Positions 15,001 through 21,164 of a DNA stretch of 64,000 bases are shown here, in pieces. The DNA is from Verrucomicrobiales bacterium (GTDB taxonomy: Bacteria; Verrucomicrobiota; Verrucomicrobiia; Limisphaerales; J093): contig JACKPV010000039.1 in assembly GCA_024233305.1 (NCBI GenBank), positions 1-64,000 on the forward strand. The letters run 5' to 3'. Position 1 is the first letter of the stretch. The number at the start of each line of letters is the position of its first letter. The notes beneath the pieces are model-generated. The model was given only the letters and a program-made list of their open reading frames with translations. It was not told where the DNA came from and made no database searches. Both the position numbers and the translations under genes were made by a program.

Positions 15001-18000
15001 CGCGGAGTTTGTGAATGCGGACGGCGCCCGTCGGTTGGAGCGGATCGCGACGAGTGATCCGGGCGCCGGCGCGGGCGATTACATCTTCGCCGGCGATGGC
15101 GCCGACGTGGTGCTGGGCGGCGCCGGCGGTGACCGGATCGAAGCGGGCGGACCTGCGGATGCCAGCCGGGACTACGTCATGGGTGACAACGGCGAAATGA
15201 CCTTCGAGGGCGACGCGTTGACCCGGTTCTGGAGCACCGATCCGGCCCAGGGCGGCGATGACTTCATCCGCACGGGCAGCGGTCCGGACATCGTGTTCGG
15301 CGGCTTCGGCAACGACTTCCTGGATACGAGCGGGCGGCCGGATGATTACCTCGACCTGGATGCGGACACGGTCGCCGGCGACAACGCGAATGCCCTCTTC
15401 GCCGAGGGCGTGTTGACCCGGCTCGAGACCACCTACCCTGAACTGGGCGGCGGCGATGTCATCATCACGGGTGTGGGCCTCGACGTCGCGTTCGGTGGAG
15501 TGGGGAACGACCTGATCGACGGACGCCGCGTCGTTGACGGCGAGCCGGCGGACGAAGAACCGCTGTCGGTGCTGAGCTTCAGCTTCGGCGCAGACCTTCC
15601 GGGAGCCGCCGTTACGGGATTGGCCGGGGTGGTGAAATCCGGGTTCTTCAACAACCTGCCAGGGACCGGTTACGCGGTGTTCGGGGATGAAGCCCAGGAG
15701 GTGGTCCGCTGGGGTGACGGCACGGTGGCCGCCGGGATCACCGTCGAATTTGGAAGGAACCTCGATGGCGACGATCCGCGGGCCTTGAGCCTCGATTCGC
15801 ACGATGCCCTGAACCCCGATCCGGCCTCCGGCGAATCCTCGGATGCCAGCCTGTTCGAGGGCTACCTGCACACGCTGGCCTCGCAAACTCTGGGAGTGAA
15901 TCTCACGGGATTGGCGCGCGAGGAATTCGCCGCGGGCTACGATGTCTATGTCTACCTGGATGCCGACGATGGCCGGTCGGCGGCGGGGTCATCGGTGCGT
16001 CGCATCAGCGACGGCGCGACCAGCTACTACCTGGACGATCCGGACGGACACACTTTCACGGGCACGTTTGTCGAGGTCACCGCCGGGGACCCCGGATCCG
16101 CTCAGGCCGGTAACTACGTGGTGTTCCGCGGCCTGACCGGCGACGCCTTCCGTCTGCGGGTGACCGCCGCCGATGGCGATCCCGAAACTCATCCCGCCGT
16201 TGCTGCCATCCAGGTCGTCAGCGGACAGGTGAGCCTGGAGAGCCTGGATGATCGCAACGTGTTTGTCGGGGACAATGGCTGGGCCCGTTTCGTCTCGGGC
16301 CACCTGGTCGAAGTCGCTTCGAGCAACGTGCCGGAGCCGGGTGAGGACTTCCTGTTCGAGGATGTGCTCGAAGGTGGCGAAGGCGGCGATCTGCTGATCG
16401 GCGGCAACGGCGCGGACACGCTGCACGGCAACGGCGGGGATGATTTCCTGCTGGGCGACAACGCGCAGTTGGGCCTCGTCGGCGCGTTCGTGGCCTCGGT
16501 GACGTTGCTCGACGATGCGGTGGGCGGCAACGACACGCTGGAAGGCGGCGCCGGTTCGGACCTTTTGTACGGGCAGTTCGGCGACGATCGCTATGTCTTC
16601 AGCGGCGGCGGGTTGGGCCTGGACATTCTGCGGGAAGCCGGCGATGACGACCCGGCCGGCCGCTACAACGATCCGCACGATACCCTGGACTTCAGCGAGT
16701 TCATCGGCCCGGCGCAGGTCGATCTATGGCACACCCGCCAGCAGGTGGTCCTCGATGGCGAACTCCAACTGCGGTTGCTCAGTGAAACTGCCTTCGAGGA
16801 CATCGTTGGCAGCGCCTTCGACGACGAATTGCAGGGGAACATCCGTGACAACACCTTCCGGGGGTTGGCAGGCGATGATCTGTTGCGGACGTTCGAGGGT
16901 GACGACCTGGTGTTTGGCGGGTTGGGCGACGACGTGGTGATCGGGGACACCGGCAACGACGAGATCCACGGCGAGGCGGGCGCCGACATGCTGGCCGGGA
17001 ATGACGGCGACGACCTGATCTTCGGCGACGAGGGCGACGACACCATCCGGGGCGGACTGGGCAACGACGAAGTGCATGGCGGCGTCGGACGCGACGTGAT
17101 CCACGGCGACGAGGACCTGGTGACCGGGGAGTTCCTGGACTTCCGAGCGATCACGCGCAGCGTCGGCGCCACGCGCGCCCTGGATGGCGCCTGGCGGGAA
17201 ACGGCCAGCGAAGCCTTCGGGCTGTTCGATGCGCTGTCCGGCCTCTTCTTCGCGGTGAGCAACCAGCGGTCGTCGCTCGATGCGCACGCCTGGCGGGCCG
17301 AGGGCGAGGCGATCATTGACAGCGAGTCCGCGCAACCGGTCGCAGAGAGCCGGCTGGCCGCCACTTTCGACGTGACGGCGGATGTCGAACTGGCCTTGCG
17401 CCTGACGCTTTCGACCAATGCCGGAACAGGCGTGGCGACGGTCGAGTTCCGGTTGACCGGCCCGGATGTTGACGTGGTCTTCACTGCGTCGTCCGACCTC
17501 GACGTCACGCTGGCGTTGGCGCCGGGACGCTACGATCTGCGGTTGCTGGCGCGGGCGGCGCAGGACGGAGAGGCGCAGGGCGGCCATGCGCGCGCGGCTT
17601 TCAGTCTGCGCGCCGAAGTGACCCACGTGCTTTCGCAGGGCGGCGATGACCGGCTCTTTGGCGACGAGGATGAGGACGTGATCGCGGGCGGCCGGGGCAA
17701 CGACCATCTGGAGGGCGGCGATGGGGACGATCACCTGCAGGGCAACGAAGGAGCCGACACGATGGCGGGCGGCTCCGGTGATGATCATCTGCTGGGCAAC
17801 GAGGGCGATGACGAAATCAACGGCAACGCCGGCGATGATCTGATCGAGGGCGGCTTCGGCTACGATGTCCTCTACGGTGGCGATGGGGACGACACCATCC
17901 GGGGCGGCTCCGAAGCCGATCTCATCGAGGGCGAGGCCGGCAATGATCTCATCCATGGCGACGGCGGCAGCGACCTCATCTATGGCGGCGCGGGCCGTGA

Positions 18001-21000
18001 CACTCTGTGGGGAGACGATGGCGACGATGTGATCGAGGGCAACGCCGATGACGATCTGATCCTCGGTGGCGCCGGCCGCGATGTCCTCGATGGCGGCGCC
18101 GGTGATGACCAGGTCGACGGGGGGGATGGCGACGACACGCTGCTGGGTGGTTTGGGCGATGACACGCTGCTCGGCGGGCCGGGCAACGATTCCGTGCTCG
18201 GCAACGAGGGCGCCGATGCCATCGACGGCGGGGATGGCGACGACGATCTCGGGGGCGGGGCCGGCAATGACGTGATCGCGGGCGGCGACGGACAGGACTT
18301 GCTGGCTGGCGACGACGGGGACGACATCCTGACGGGCAACGCGGGTTCGGATCTGCTGGACGGTGGCAATGGCGACGATGTGATCACCGGCGATGAAGGC
18401 GAGGATTGGATCGACGGCAACACGGGCGACGACCAGTTGAACGGTGGCGCCGACGACGACACGATCGACGGCGGCTCCGGCAACGACCTGCTGCAAGGCG
18501 AGCAGGGCGACGACAGCCTGAGGGGCGATGAGGGCGACGATCAGCTCGAAGGCGGTCCCGGCGACGACTACCTGCGCGGAGGCGCCGGCAACGACCTGCT
18601 CGATGGGGGTGAGGGCGAGGACATTGTGCGCGGCGGCGAAGGCGAGGACACGGTTGCGGGCGGTCCCGGCGATGATCTCCTGTTTGGCGAGGAGGACGCC
18701 GATGTCATCGCCGGCGGCACGGGCAACGACAGTGTCCGGGGCGGCGACGGCGATGACGCAATCGCGGGCGGCGAGGGTGACGACATCCTGCGGGGTGAGG
18801 CGGGTGACGACGTGATTTCCGGGGAATCGGGCGAGGACATGATCGACGGCGGCGAGGGGCGCGACACGCTGTCGGGCGGCGAGGGGAACGATGTGCTCCT
18901 GGGCGGTCCGGATGACGATGCGCTAAACGGCGGTCCCGGTGATGACGATCTGGACGGCGGTGAAGGCGACGACTCGCTGCTTGGCGAGGGCGGCGCGGAC
19001 ACGATCGCCGGTGGGGATGGCAATGATGAACTCGACGGCGGGGACGACGCGGACGTGGTGCTGGGCGGAGCGGGTGATGACGTGCTCACCGGCGGACCGG
19101 GAGACGACACGCTGCGCGGCGAGGCCGGCAACGACTCGATGGCCGGCGGGTTGGGACGTGATTCGCTGGACGGAGGCGCCGGTGACGACGCGATGGATGG
19201 GGGCGCGGGGGATGATGTCATCCGGGGTGGCGACGGCAACGATGCGATTCAAGGTGGCGAGGGAGACGACACGATTGACGGGGATGCGGGAGACGACGCG
19301 ATTGCCGGCGGCGCGGATGACGACACCATCCACGGCGGGGCGGGTGATGACACGCTTGCGGGTGACGATGGGGACGACCGGTTGGATGGTGGTGAGGGCA
19401 ACGACACAATCGACGGCGGTGCCGGCGACGATCTGCTGTTGGGCGAAACGGGCGCGGATGCCCTCAGCGGCGGGGAAGGGGACGACACGATCGAAGGCGG
19501 AACAGGCAACGATACGATCTGGGGTGGTGGCGGTGACGACGTGCTGCGAGGAGACGCGGGCGATGACCAGGTCTTCGGTGAGTCCGGCAACGACACGATT
19601 GAAGCGGGCGAGGGCAACGACCTGGTCGAGGGCGCGGCGGGGGACGACACGATTTCCGGCGGCGACGGCGATGACGTCCTGCGCGGCGGACCGGGGGCAG
19701 ATGCGATCCACGGCGGATTCGGTGCCGATTTGCTGACCGGCGATGAGGGGGCGGACTCGTTGCAAGGGGACAGCGGCGACGACGAATTGCGTGGTGGGGA
19801 TGACGACGATGTGCTGGCGGGCGGTTCGGGAGACGATTTGTTGGGGGGAGGCGACGGCAACGACGTGTTGGACGGGGGCGCGGGCAACGACTCGCTCTCG
19901 GGCGACGCGGGTAATGATCTGCTGGCCGGTGGGGCCGGGGACGATCAAATTGTCGGCGGCTCCGGCGACGACACGCTGTCGGGGGAGACCGGCGACGACC
20001 GGTTGGACGGCGAGGACGGACACGACGCGTTGGACGGGGGTCCGGGGGATGACGACCTGAGCGGCGGACCGGGCGATGATGAACTGAGTGGCGGCGCGGG
20101 GGACGACCGGATTGAGGGCGGCGTGGGCGACGATCAACTGAGCGGCGGCGACGGGGACGACGCGCTGGCCGGTGATGCCGGCGACGATGTCCTCGACGGC
20201 GGTCCTGGTGATGACGAACTCCGGGGCGGCGACGGGGACGACGCGATTTCCGGGGGCGATGGCGAGGATCAGCTCGACGGTGGTCCCGGAGATGACATCC
20301 TCGACGGCGGCGCGGACGATGACTTCATCATCGGAGATCTTGGCGATGACGTGATCGACGCGGGCGCCGGGGACGACCATGTGGACGCGGGTCGGGGTGA
20401 CAACACGGTGGTCGGGGGCGAGGGGGATGACTGGATTTGGTCGGGCGACGGGGATGACGTGGTGGACGGCGGCCCCGGTGACGATACCCTCCGTTCCACC
20501 GGCGGGCGAAACACGATGCGCGGAGGCGCGGGTGACGACTACATCGCGACGGGCGGCGACAACGATGACATCGAGGATCTCGCCGGGGACAATTACATCC
20601 AGTCCGGCGATGGCAACGATCTGGTGCGGACCGGCGGGGGCGACGACACAGTTGACCTTGGCGGCGGCGAGGATCATGCGGATCTCGGCGACGGGTCGAA
20701 CACCGTGGTCGGTGGGAGCGGGGACGACGTGATCACCACCGGTTCCGGGGAGGATCTGGTGGAAGCGGGCGAAGGCGACGACACCGTGAGCGCGGGGGGT
20801 GGCGATGATTTGGTGAACGGTGGTCCTGGCGATGACAACCTGTATGGCGGAGCGGGCAACGACCGTCTCGCGGGTGAGGACGGGGACGACTTCCTGGCCG
20901 GTGGGCCGGGGGATGACCGGCTCGAAGGGGGGCGGGGGCGGGATCAGTTCGAGGTTTCGGGGTTGGACTTTGTCGATCCGGGACCGGTCGAGCCGGCCCG

Positions 21001-21160
21001 GCTGGGCGCATCGGCGCTTTCAACGCCCGGACGCGCTGGTTCGGCCCTGGACCGCCCTGAGTCCGTGGCCCGCACGATGGCATTCCATCCGGACCGCCAG
21101 CCGGCCCCGATTGACCATGATTCGCAGGTGCCGGACCGGTTCCTGCAGGCACTGAGCTAG
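2..21160 (+). CDS. Giant RTX/adhesin-like calcium-binding protein (5' partial)
   Basis: The reading frame is open through the left edge (the first codons CGG ATC precede a GTG at 8), so the N-terminus lies outside the window; about 7,050 residues are visible. Order of parts in window numbering: residues 1-950, beta-rich repeats of the type G-x-G-D-D-x-x-x-V-x-S-T-x-A-G-T; about 950-1500, two Calx-beta-like stretches (TFTPDNWDTPQTVTV); about 1520-1730, a bacterial pre-peptidase-like domain (YYIEVDN); about 1250-3550, at least 13 copies of a GDxW module; about 4600-5160, ten VILGDNG repeats; about 5450-6980, RTX nonapeptides GGxGxDxLx. The last 70 residues are non-RTX and lack a PEP-CTERM-like anchor. 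The composition is very acidic (GDD). The likely role is an exported, calcium-stabilised surface or matrix protein. No type I secretion genes are visible. The function is inferred from the repeats only. Confidence 0.9.
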   Translation, partial: RIVLHDATTITRLRPDGLGGEVSVPLYHGRGELVFDPVWRTLAGLDPAGVTDNALVIDLDALFAGERLNLSSSLTEHLADQLARIRLVSGDMVLELMPEDYALEIINEGTPEAPDYRHVVTLDPVDATGLGGQVSIEVLVLIQRVYETRAPRLSLGNEPYVYFGGEQIYYSAADKVQGTRPVQRVSFVGSTNDIIFSNATMLPGDVPTPLNSDRLNITLGSLDNRFTIIAGHAGETHLVAGAGADQIAIRATEGAVTIEGGFGTDVVYVGSEAGFWRTTELPAIPDDGAGIKFLNVLGHANDIHGTITVLGQEDDDRLVIDDTADGEANTGSLSSDGITGIFGEGGAVSHGGVEHLDVFLGSGNDTFTVRSTPAGTETSTMVEGRGGDDTLNVESIAGPTWIEGDGAGIEGSTATGNDLVRVGSRSGSADPLVGSNLDGIRTGLLRLEGGGGLNGLKLYDSGASTDKVGVLTEASVSGLGMTQGVAYTGFVELELRLGAGDDQLFVQSTHAGSTAIHTGNELARGDAINDTVNILATRGETLIEGGRGNDRFQVNFNQTGSQSFAGGVGGLLTLRGQGDGDDYRIGLSRDTSVTINVEDQSPPGDAGINTLELLGTNQADFLLFRGNRSTSRGTIASIQVDAALRPVPGGFFQRVNYDGNINRVQVRGRDGDDAFVFDETVSPLNVYGDAGNDLFQVGQIYESPRDSTNPLNGLSPEDYFETTQITEGFLSNGVSEAAVFYGGIGDDTFTVYHTKAQLALYGEEDQDRFIVRSFVRVDPNDPKAPLEINGGEGADFINYTVNAPVRITGGDGFDTVTVVGTSLGEDFVVNQEGVFGGGQYVTYRGVERVIVDAKEGNDRFFIMGTSDQAAVEIVGGLGSDTFNVGGADGQPVTVVSNGLQGHSGLITQTIESPDLRYDQIFVQDLAVRIVDNDTAGVIISQPGGPLRVFEEAFGPNDARYRLVVNLYSIALTRAPEETVRISIAPVSLSERDELAGARGVGVSRGSNGEISEEGIWLVFDRENWFEPQAVAVWALADDVAEGHVVHEIQHQVTQGSRSGDGGAYDGLTLPNMTVDVIDDDAAEVVVVPVDRQGFADLGTLVAENASGDLPANDQYTLVLSREPVGNVTIALATEAGQLEGFASTVTFTPDNWDTPQTVTVRAAEDSVAEGNHYDRVVHTLVSSTESLFGLTLADVAAGLAAVIRGDAVGAFTASVTPEGILVLTGVATFVFDATHPLDAFELLSFDAARTGATTITLTDPVAPGDVWSVLIDGTRFDAATDDNSTARSVAEILRDVINQRDDLWVLRPVNGATGGAFEVGSAGSGTTSIAATLRVLKASTLELTEVWSQAGETVTVDLRDYSGTFAADDRWTLELNGRVYSHRVVAGDDAGTVADGLRDAIRRAQTGPYTASVDTAGRLVIDSGANGITVDVTRTVSATGVVDHDAAELSGTQDPSAGYSRVELALVDRPVTTGAVWTLAPKLVGSDGPVEPYRYVAGGNGESAQIAPVDVRITDDEAPHVLVTESGGSTQVTEGTNLMVLASGFVVSTISGNSFTGGIGSSVIAELTGLHDSRFSAQDLDLGKWDRSSNPEIARSSELPHLTIRGNGDGTKDVYRFAVTDTMLTAQGGADGLTVILDVDGGFGVGDPLVWASRIQVFNEAGDLVARGPGFSDPSRDGAAGSTTWLDDYLELTLRNEGVYYIEVDNWLAAGGLPVGVDYELQVSIENHAIDGFIFTTDPVAENENGNDEFPGQALTQGDFFTFFDAAVGNGDYPGGLINFLTPYARIQGGGNGSYDIYSFTITPGMLSPVAIRNDQPSAGSVPDTSGFFTSLTLEVTGNVKAGDRWELGLRYVTYEYEAQPGDDPADVARELGNRLPSRYAVEVEGARLTITDPNGFNLIGDTGSVGFRQTIDGAGLISRENTARDLAGQPVRFTQADAVFQGVLAPGDRVGLTVNGVPTDVEVGLNETAAAVLARLAQRLNQSAATELDNLTFAAEADRIRIVASGQTAFTLAGSIAGVAPQAEVAISGAPVAAVPGNVAFSSVRVDITGPVRPGELWTLTLAGNPYAYRAQPGDGPEQIAVGLAARIPGAEFAVIPGADHLTLARPVDFVGPTEFTVEFALKASGSATPDQNPDVAAQIVTLQGEVKAGDRWLLKIDDAVVGNYLVAADAADHALIAAAFVEAVNLHAGYRAQLDGERVVVVRQATDAFTLGVEVELAGQLNTAAVAALVIDLEPFGGPGQIVLDLGDAHYLAAGGNGLDLVAAFLAQINGEPSDGYVAIGNGSSLIVARRSGSAAINAAVFPAAPAPVSGGAGTSEDGAEWSAHFDAAGLAGQSWLVRLIDDQDGVVLFEEALTLTAARSAAELVLDFVALFGSSGPTEFTVEADGETLRIMRGSPAAFTAEFLVGTPTAVGEPLSGQRIGFPGTLVEGDSWQLTLSGRSEPFTVPVDAAVPDLDTLRTRFAGDIEGDQSTTYRAFDDGTSVFVVEETGGETLTAASVVVRAGAPPAAPARVEVLGFDPGQPPNAGDQWIISVAGQAHPIPVTADRATLDALLGAWVDDFFNQAGFVALAEGEGLQVIRTDTLDAFLLDFDAGLAPTHAMATVSGSIPSDWRHAITLLPADPAQPLNRGDQWRISIPGLTGSPFGATGRTAESLESLVGRLATDIRTAFGPDAAVTNDLRTLHIAAVDGHLMALGPVQQTRLLSDARGVGAAVLGASAAVGPFYTTALLDLVGEFSPDEPWEIVLDGHVYRYVVEDLPKEERGLGAIAAKLAEKINAGGLFHAEASTFNDGQVVYNRLSITRAPGSPAPSPYPFLVSATRGGNLVKGVFDIDNANFLRSTKAFTNYLLGFFPVRDQVAFTASISLELFEANPQGGAPRLLASSTGSARLDQGSLTLLDPFIEYDFSRAGAYYLRVGSHLAYDRTSFLGLKPPFTAEDAGVLTGQSYDLIVSLQRHPKNDNTLELQGKAITIVEGTGVGQMATILGYDPEGNIFSIDRNWAVAPDATSRFEISATRDDFTPVTDSYDLVLTGAPSGPVVIDVLPTPTPTYNAALAFDASAAFGRHNDVQVQVATKRVRIAIGESAAGTETWRFGFNFDESADPEAHQALDYVAQPGETAAQLASRLAPVLQPQGFTVRLEGADVVITAARVFYFEVAVPAGSRAAVTATPQVEFTPQNWMTQQTVRVAAIDDALVDGSDALVFPAAEQRANVIRGPLTIEGGVELGVEIFLNAPLMLPGETNLKLADGALGGAGVTADGRAFLLDLDASHLNALTGLRPGFDPRMNRAPYYFTFLDGAAQGQRLIVDSVSADILSFARASGFTVGIDYSGDDLAERARFFGTPYVEAGSGQQPGLEAVAWESVQIRLDGLVESGDSWVLTLDDGELIELAVASGEGRSTAALMALELVRQINAIEETPYTAEVRIGLRGDVNLLLQGERAFRVAFTGANSIRNGADRLRRTVSGFVAAAPSDASWSVGAYYFTGEPVAGETWTLTIDAGADGGQSVAYTASGNADLAELTGALADLLDQLDAQLAPLVSGTVVTFKTGWAVDDASGDPLAASAGNSYFYAPHNANLDVVEEDAVDVLNVYDTDNPANDTVILGQDRITGLGMGGTAIVGGRVLDGGITYRNLEATNLFLGRGDNLAIIESTHAGSTRVELGAGNDSVQVRAATGPTEILGGDGNDTFAVSNALGRLDEIAGHVRLDGGAGFDTVNAIDEGDADPNAGILTATTLTGFDMPTVAEIQRIIVRAVGGTFQLRVPTADTAAGLPATETIRRDDDFAVLTVAFDTAGPELAAALAELYGVAGISVSAVRTSATVTYTVTFGGDSAGRDFAPIEWAESREAGEDLPVTGLAPGVDASVDVIITTLRDGATAFAAAPVQVLTVDAIGGFFALRLLDQVTVPIAFDADAESFLAALDPILNPNNPDPYQPHTRNVAVQRVGNVFYVTFQGEHRALTLDALQLDTTGLFGRLHLETRTLGLTYGDVEAFTLDLGSGGDEVNIRSTAAGTVTTVNGNAGGDTFNVGSIAPGTGGDVNAIAGVLVLNGGGADGDTDVVNVDDRGDAFGNPAWLTATTLTGLGMGPDGIRYATVERLNIDTGGAPTFRPTDILDLGTFAGRLAGGSTPLAAWVHGTLAPETERMLLEFLETGANPAGLKEALAGELSELVTGLSIYDEARFGEVELSPATLALLADDPQGDDRLLLNRRLLEDAFAGVLRQNVTGFGDDVINVRSTSTVTNLTTHDGDDRVYVSSQADLFTWEGSVEDAVELGGLRLPETLSWVGNLEVILVGAAGSRVLTAADFSFDSESGELTFTESVYEELLEAVGLTVRSTTDFLKGDLDGINAHLNLDAGNGRHLLMLSDEASPNGDEAVLITHEVLAWEPSGAEARPPEIFISGLATGVISYRADDDRGSFAGGISLWTGWGNDRLSIMATHRRDGVRTATSVNTGLGNDEVSVALQAGVDGFFVLNTQGPYGDHPELEDNDVVRGAGSTLPLVVFGGQGSDDIVGGQGADVLFGDRGRILYFDEALTGLEGVDLTTLEALAGAVFGHGGPGDRTDGVVRPAGYVTTVEPSVGAADTATTQGDLAVLFGGAGADELTAGGGSVGGNLIVGDQGLARYQGGRLAEVRTTEPETGADDVITVNSGANVLFGGPGSDRITVNSEAEGGNLILGDNGRATFNGGVLFEVRSTEPAIGAGDTIRVDNGGNVVFGGAGNDSVEAGGGALPNLILGDNGLARFRPETGWLESVETSDPGLGAADDLLARGGANIVMGGFGADVIRVTGTAAPQVILGDHGRAVYGGLPQPTLVETLDPEMGAGDWIQTGDGADIVLGGAGSDDINVNPATGLFLGADGGADVILGDNGLARFDVTAQGSVVREVRTTDPATGAGDRIFAGDGADIVLGGTGDDRIHAGLDGSGDIVLGDQGQALFDEAGVLMRIATTDPGTGGRDEIVAGDGPDIVFGGTGVDYVNLDPATLAAIGSDNGDDVILGDNGFAEFVNADGARRLERIATSDPGAGAGDYIFAGDGADVVLGGAGGDRIEAGGPADASRDYVMGDNGEMTFEGDALTRFWSTDPAQGGDDFIRTGSGPDIVFGGFGNDFLDTSGRPDDYLDLDADTVAGDNANALFAEGVLTRLETTYPELGGGDVIITGVGLDVAFGGVGNDLIDGRRVVDGEPADEEPLSVLSFSFGADLPGAAVTGLAGVVKSGFFNNLPGTGYAVFGDEAQEVVRWGDGTVAAGITVEFGRNLDGDDPRALSLDSHDALNPDPASGESSDASLFEGYLHTLASQTLGVNLTGLAREEFAAGYDVYVYLDADDGRSAAGSSVRRISDGATSYYLDDPDGHTFTGTFVEVTAGDPGSAQAGNYVVFRGLTGDAFRLRVTAADGDPETHPAVAAIQVVSGQVSLESLDDRNVFVGDNGWARFVSGHLVEVASSNVPEPGEDFLFEDVLEGGEGGDLLIGGNGADTLHGNGGDDFLLGDNAQLGLVGAFVASVTLLDDAVGGNDTLEGGAGSDLLYGQFGDDRYVFSGGGLGLDILREAGDDDPAGRYNDPHDTLDFSEFIGPAQVDLWHTRQQVVLDGELQLRLLSETAFEDIVGSAFDDELQGNIRDNTFRGLAGDDLLRTFEGDDLVFGGLGDDVVIGDTGNDEIHGEAGADMLAGNDGDDLIFGDEGDDTIRGGLGNDEVHGGVGRDVIHGDEDLVTGEFLDFRAITRSVGATRALDGAWRETASEAFGLFDALSGLFFAVSNQRSSLDAHAWRAEGEAIIDSESAQPVAESRLAATFDVTADVELALRLTLSTNAGTGVATVEFRLTGPDVDVVFTASSDLDVTLALAPGRYDLRLLARAAQDGEAQGGHARAAFSLRAEVTHVLSQGGDDRLFGDEDEDVIAGGRGNDHLEGGDGDDHLQGNEGADTMAGGSGDDHLLGNEGDDEINGNAGDDLIEGGFGYDVLYGGDGDDTIRGGSEADLIEGEAGNDLIHGDGGSDLIYGGAGRDTLWGDDGDDVIEGNADDDLILGGAGRDVLDGGAGDDQVDGGDGDDTLLGGLGDDTLLGGPGNDSVLGNEGADAIDGGDGDDDLGGGAGNDVIAGGDGQDLLAGDDGDDILTGNAGSDLLDGGNGDDVITGDEGEDWIDGNTGDDQLNGGADDDTIDGGSGNDLLQGEQGDDSLRGDEGDDQLEGGPGDDYLRGGAGNDLLDGGEGEDIVRGGEGEDTVAGGPGDDLLFGEEDADVIAGGTGNDSVRGGDGDDAIAGGEGDDILRGEAGDDVISGESGEDMIDGGEGRDTLSGGEGNDVLLGGPDDDALNGGPGDDDLDGGEGDDSLLGEGGADTIAGGDGNDELDGGDDADVVLGGAGDDVLTGGPGDDTLRGEAGNDSMAGGLGRDSLDGGAGDDAMDGGAGDDVIRGGDGNDAIQGGEGDDTIDGDAGDDAIAGGADDDTIHGGAGDDTLAGDDGDDRLDGGEGNDTIDGGAGDDLLLGETGADALSGGEGDDTIEGGTGNDTIWGGGGDDVLRGDAGDDQVFGESGNDTIEAGEGNDLVEGAAGDDTISGGDGDDVLRGGPGADAIHGGFGADLLTGDEGADSLQGDSGDDELRGGDDDDVLAGGSGDDLLGGGDGNDVLDGGAGNDSLSGDAGNDLLAGGAGDDQIVGGSGDDTLSGETGDDRLDGEDGHDALDGGPGDDDLSGGPGDDELSGGAGDDRIEGGVGDDQLSGGDGDDALAGDAGDDVLDGGPGDDELRGGDGDDAISGGDGEDQLDGGPGDDILDGGADDDFIIGDLGDDVIDAGAGDDHVDAGRGDNTVVGGEGDDWIWSGDGDDVVDGGPGDDTLRSTGGRNTMRGGAGDDYIATGGDNDDIEDLAGDNYIQSGDGNDLVRTGGGDDTVDLGGGEDHADLGDGSNTVVGGSGDDVITTGSGEDLVEAGEGDDTVSAGGGDDLVNGGPGDDNLYGGAGNDRLAGEDGDDFLAGGPGDDRLEGGRGRDQFEVSGLDFVDPGPVEPARLGASALSTPGRAGSALDRPESVARTMAFHPDRQPAPIDHDSQVPDRFLQALS
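3740..10640 (+). repeat. At least 13 divergent copies of a ~90-residue GDxW module inside the giant gene
   Basis: Within the giant protein a pattern recurs: a hydrophobic strand, then V-x-x-G-D-x-W-x-L-x-L, a short Y-x-Y-x-V strand, an acidic G-D/D-D turn, a helix of the type V-A-x-x-L-A-x-x-I, and two closing strands. Clear cores are VAPGDVWSVLIDG (near 3785), VKAGDRWELGLRY (near 5520), VRPGELWTLTLAG (near 6160), VKAGDRWLLKIDD (near 6440), LVEGDSWQLTLSG (near 7290), NAGDQWIISVAG (near 7580), NRGDQWRISIPG (near 7890), LVESGDSWVLTLDDG (near 10120) and PVAGETWTLTIDAG (near 10465). The copies are strongly diverged at the sequence level. I do not know a named family for this module. Confidence 0.7.
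13800..15540 (+). repeat. Ten tandem ~55-65-residue VILGDNG repeats
   Basis: This part of the giant gene is a tandem array. Each unit runs V/L-I-L-G-D-N-G-x-A-x-F, then a variable strand ending E-V-R-T-T-x-P, then G-A-x-D-x-I, and a calcium-binding RTX-like turn (I-V-x-G-G-x-G-x-D-x-I). I count nine consecutive units between about 13840 and 15520 and one more, separated by a different domain, at about 16250-16400. The units combine a new strand pair with one RTX motif each, so they probably form a beta-roll with regularly spaced insertions. Confidence 0.75.
17636..20935 (+). repeat. Long RTX nonapeptide array (about 1,100 residues)
   Basis: More than 100 near-continuous copies of the nonapeptide GGxGxDxLx/I, for example GGAGDDTLRGE-type units, make up residues 5877-6976 of the visible protein. 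RTX repeats fold into calcium-filled parallel beta-rolls after export. At DNA level the array is a low-complexity GGCGACGA-rich tract, prone to misassembly and to unit gain or loss. The first RTX cluster (about 16340-17130) is separated from this one by about 165 residues of non-RTX beta-rich sequence. Confidence 0.95.
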
Positions 21161-21164
21161 ACCG

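Noticed and set aside
2108..15886. Very long antisense open frames inside the giant gene (for example minus 2108-4804, 5024-8764, 10433-15886).
   Set aside because: They mirror a highly biased G+C-rich coding frame; their translations are Arg/His/Gly-rich and without domains, and the plus-strand product has clear repeat families.
17636..20935. CRISPR-like periodicity in the GGCGACGA-rich region.
   Set aside because: The period is that of the RTX nonapeptide (27 bp) within one reading frame; there are no spacers of unrelated sequence.
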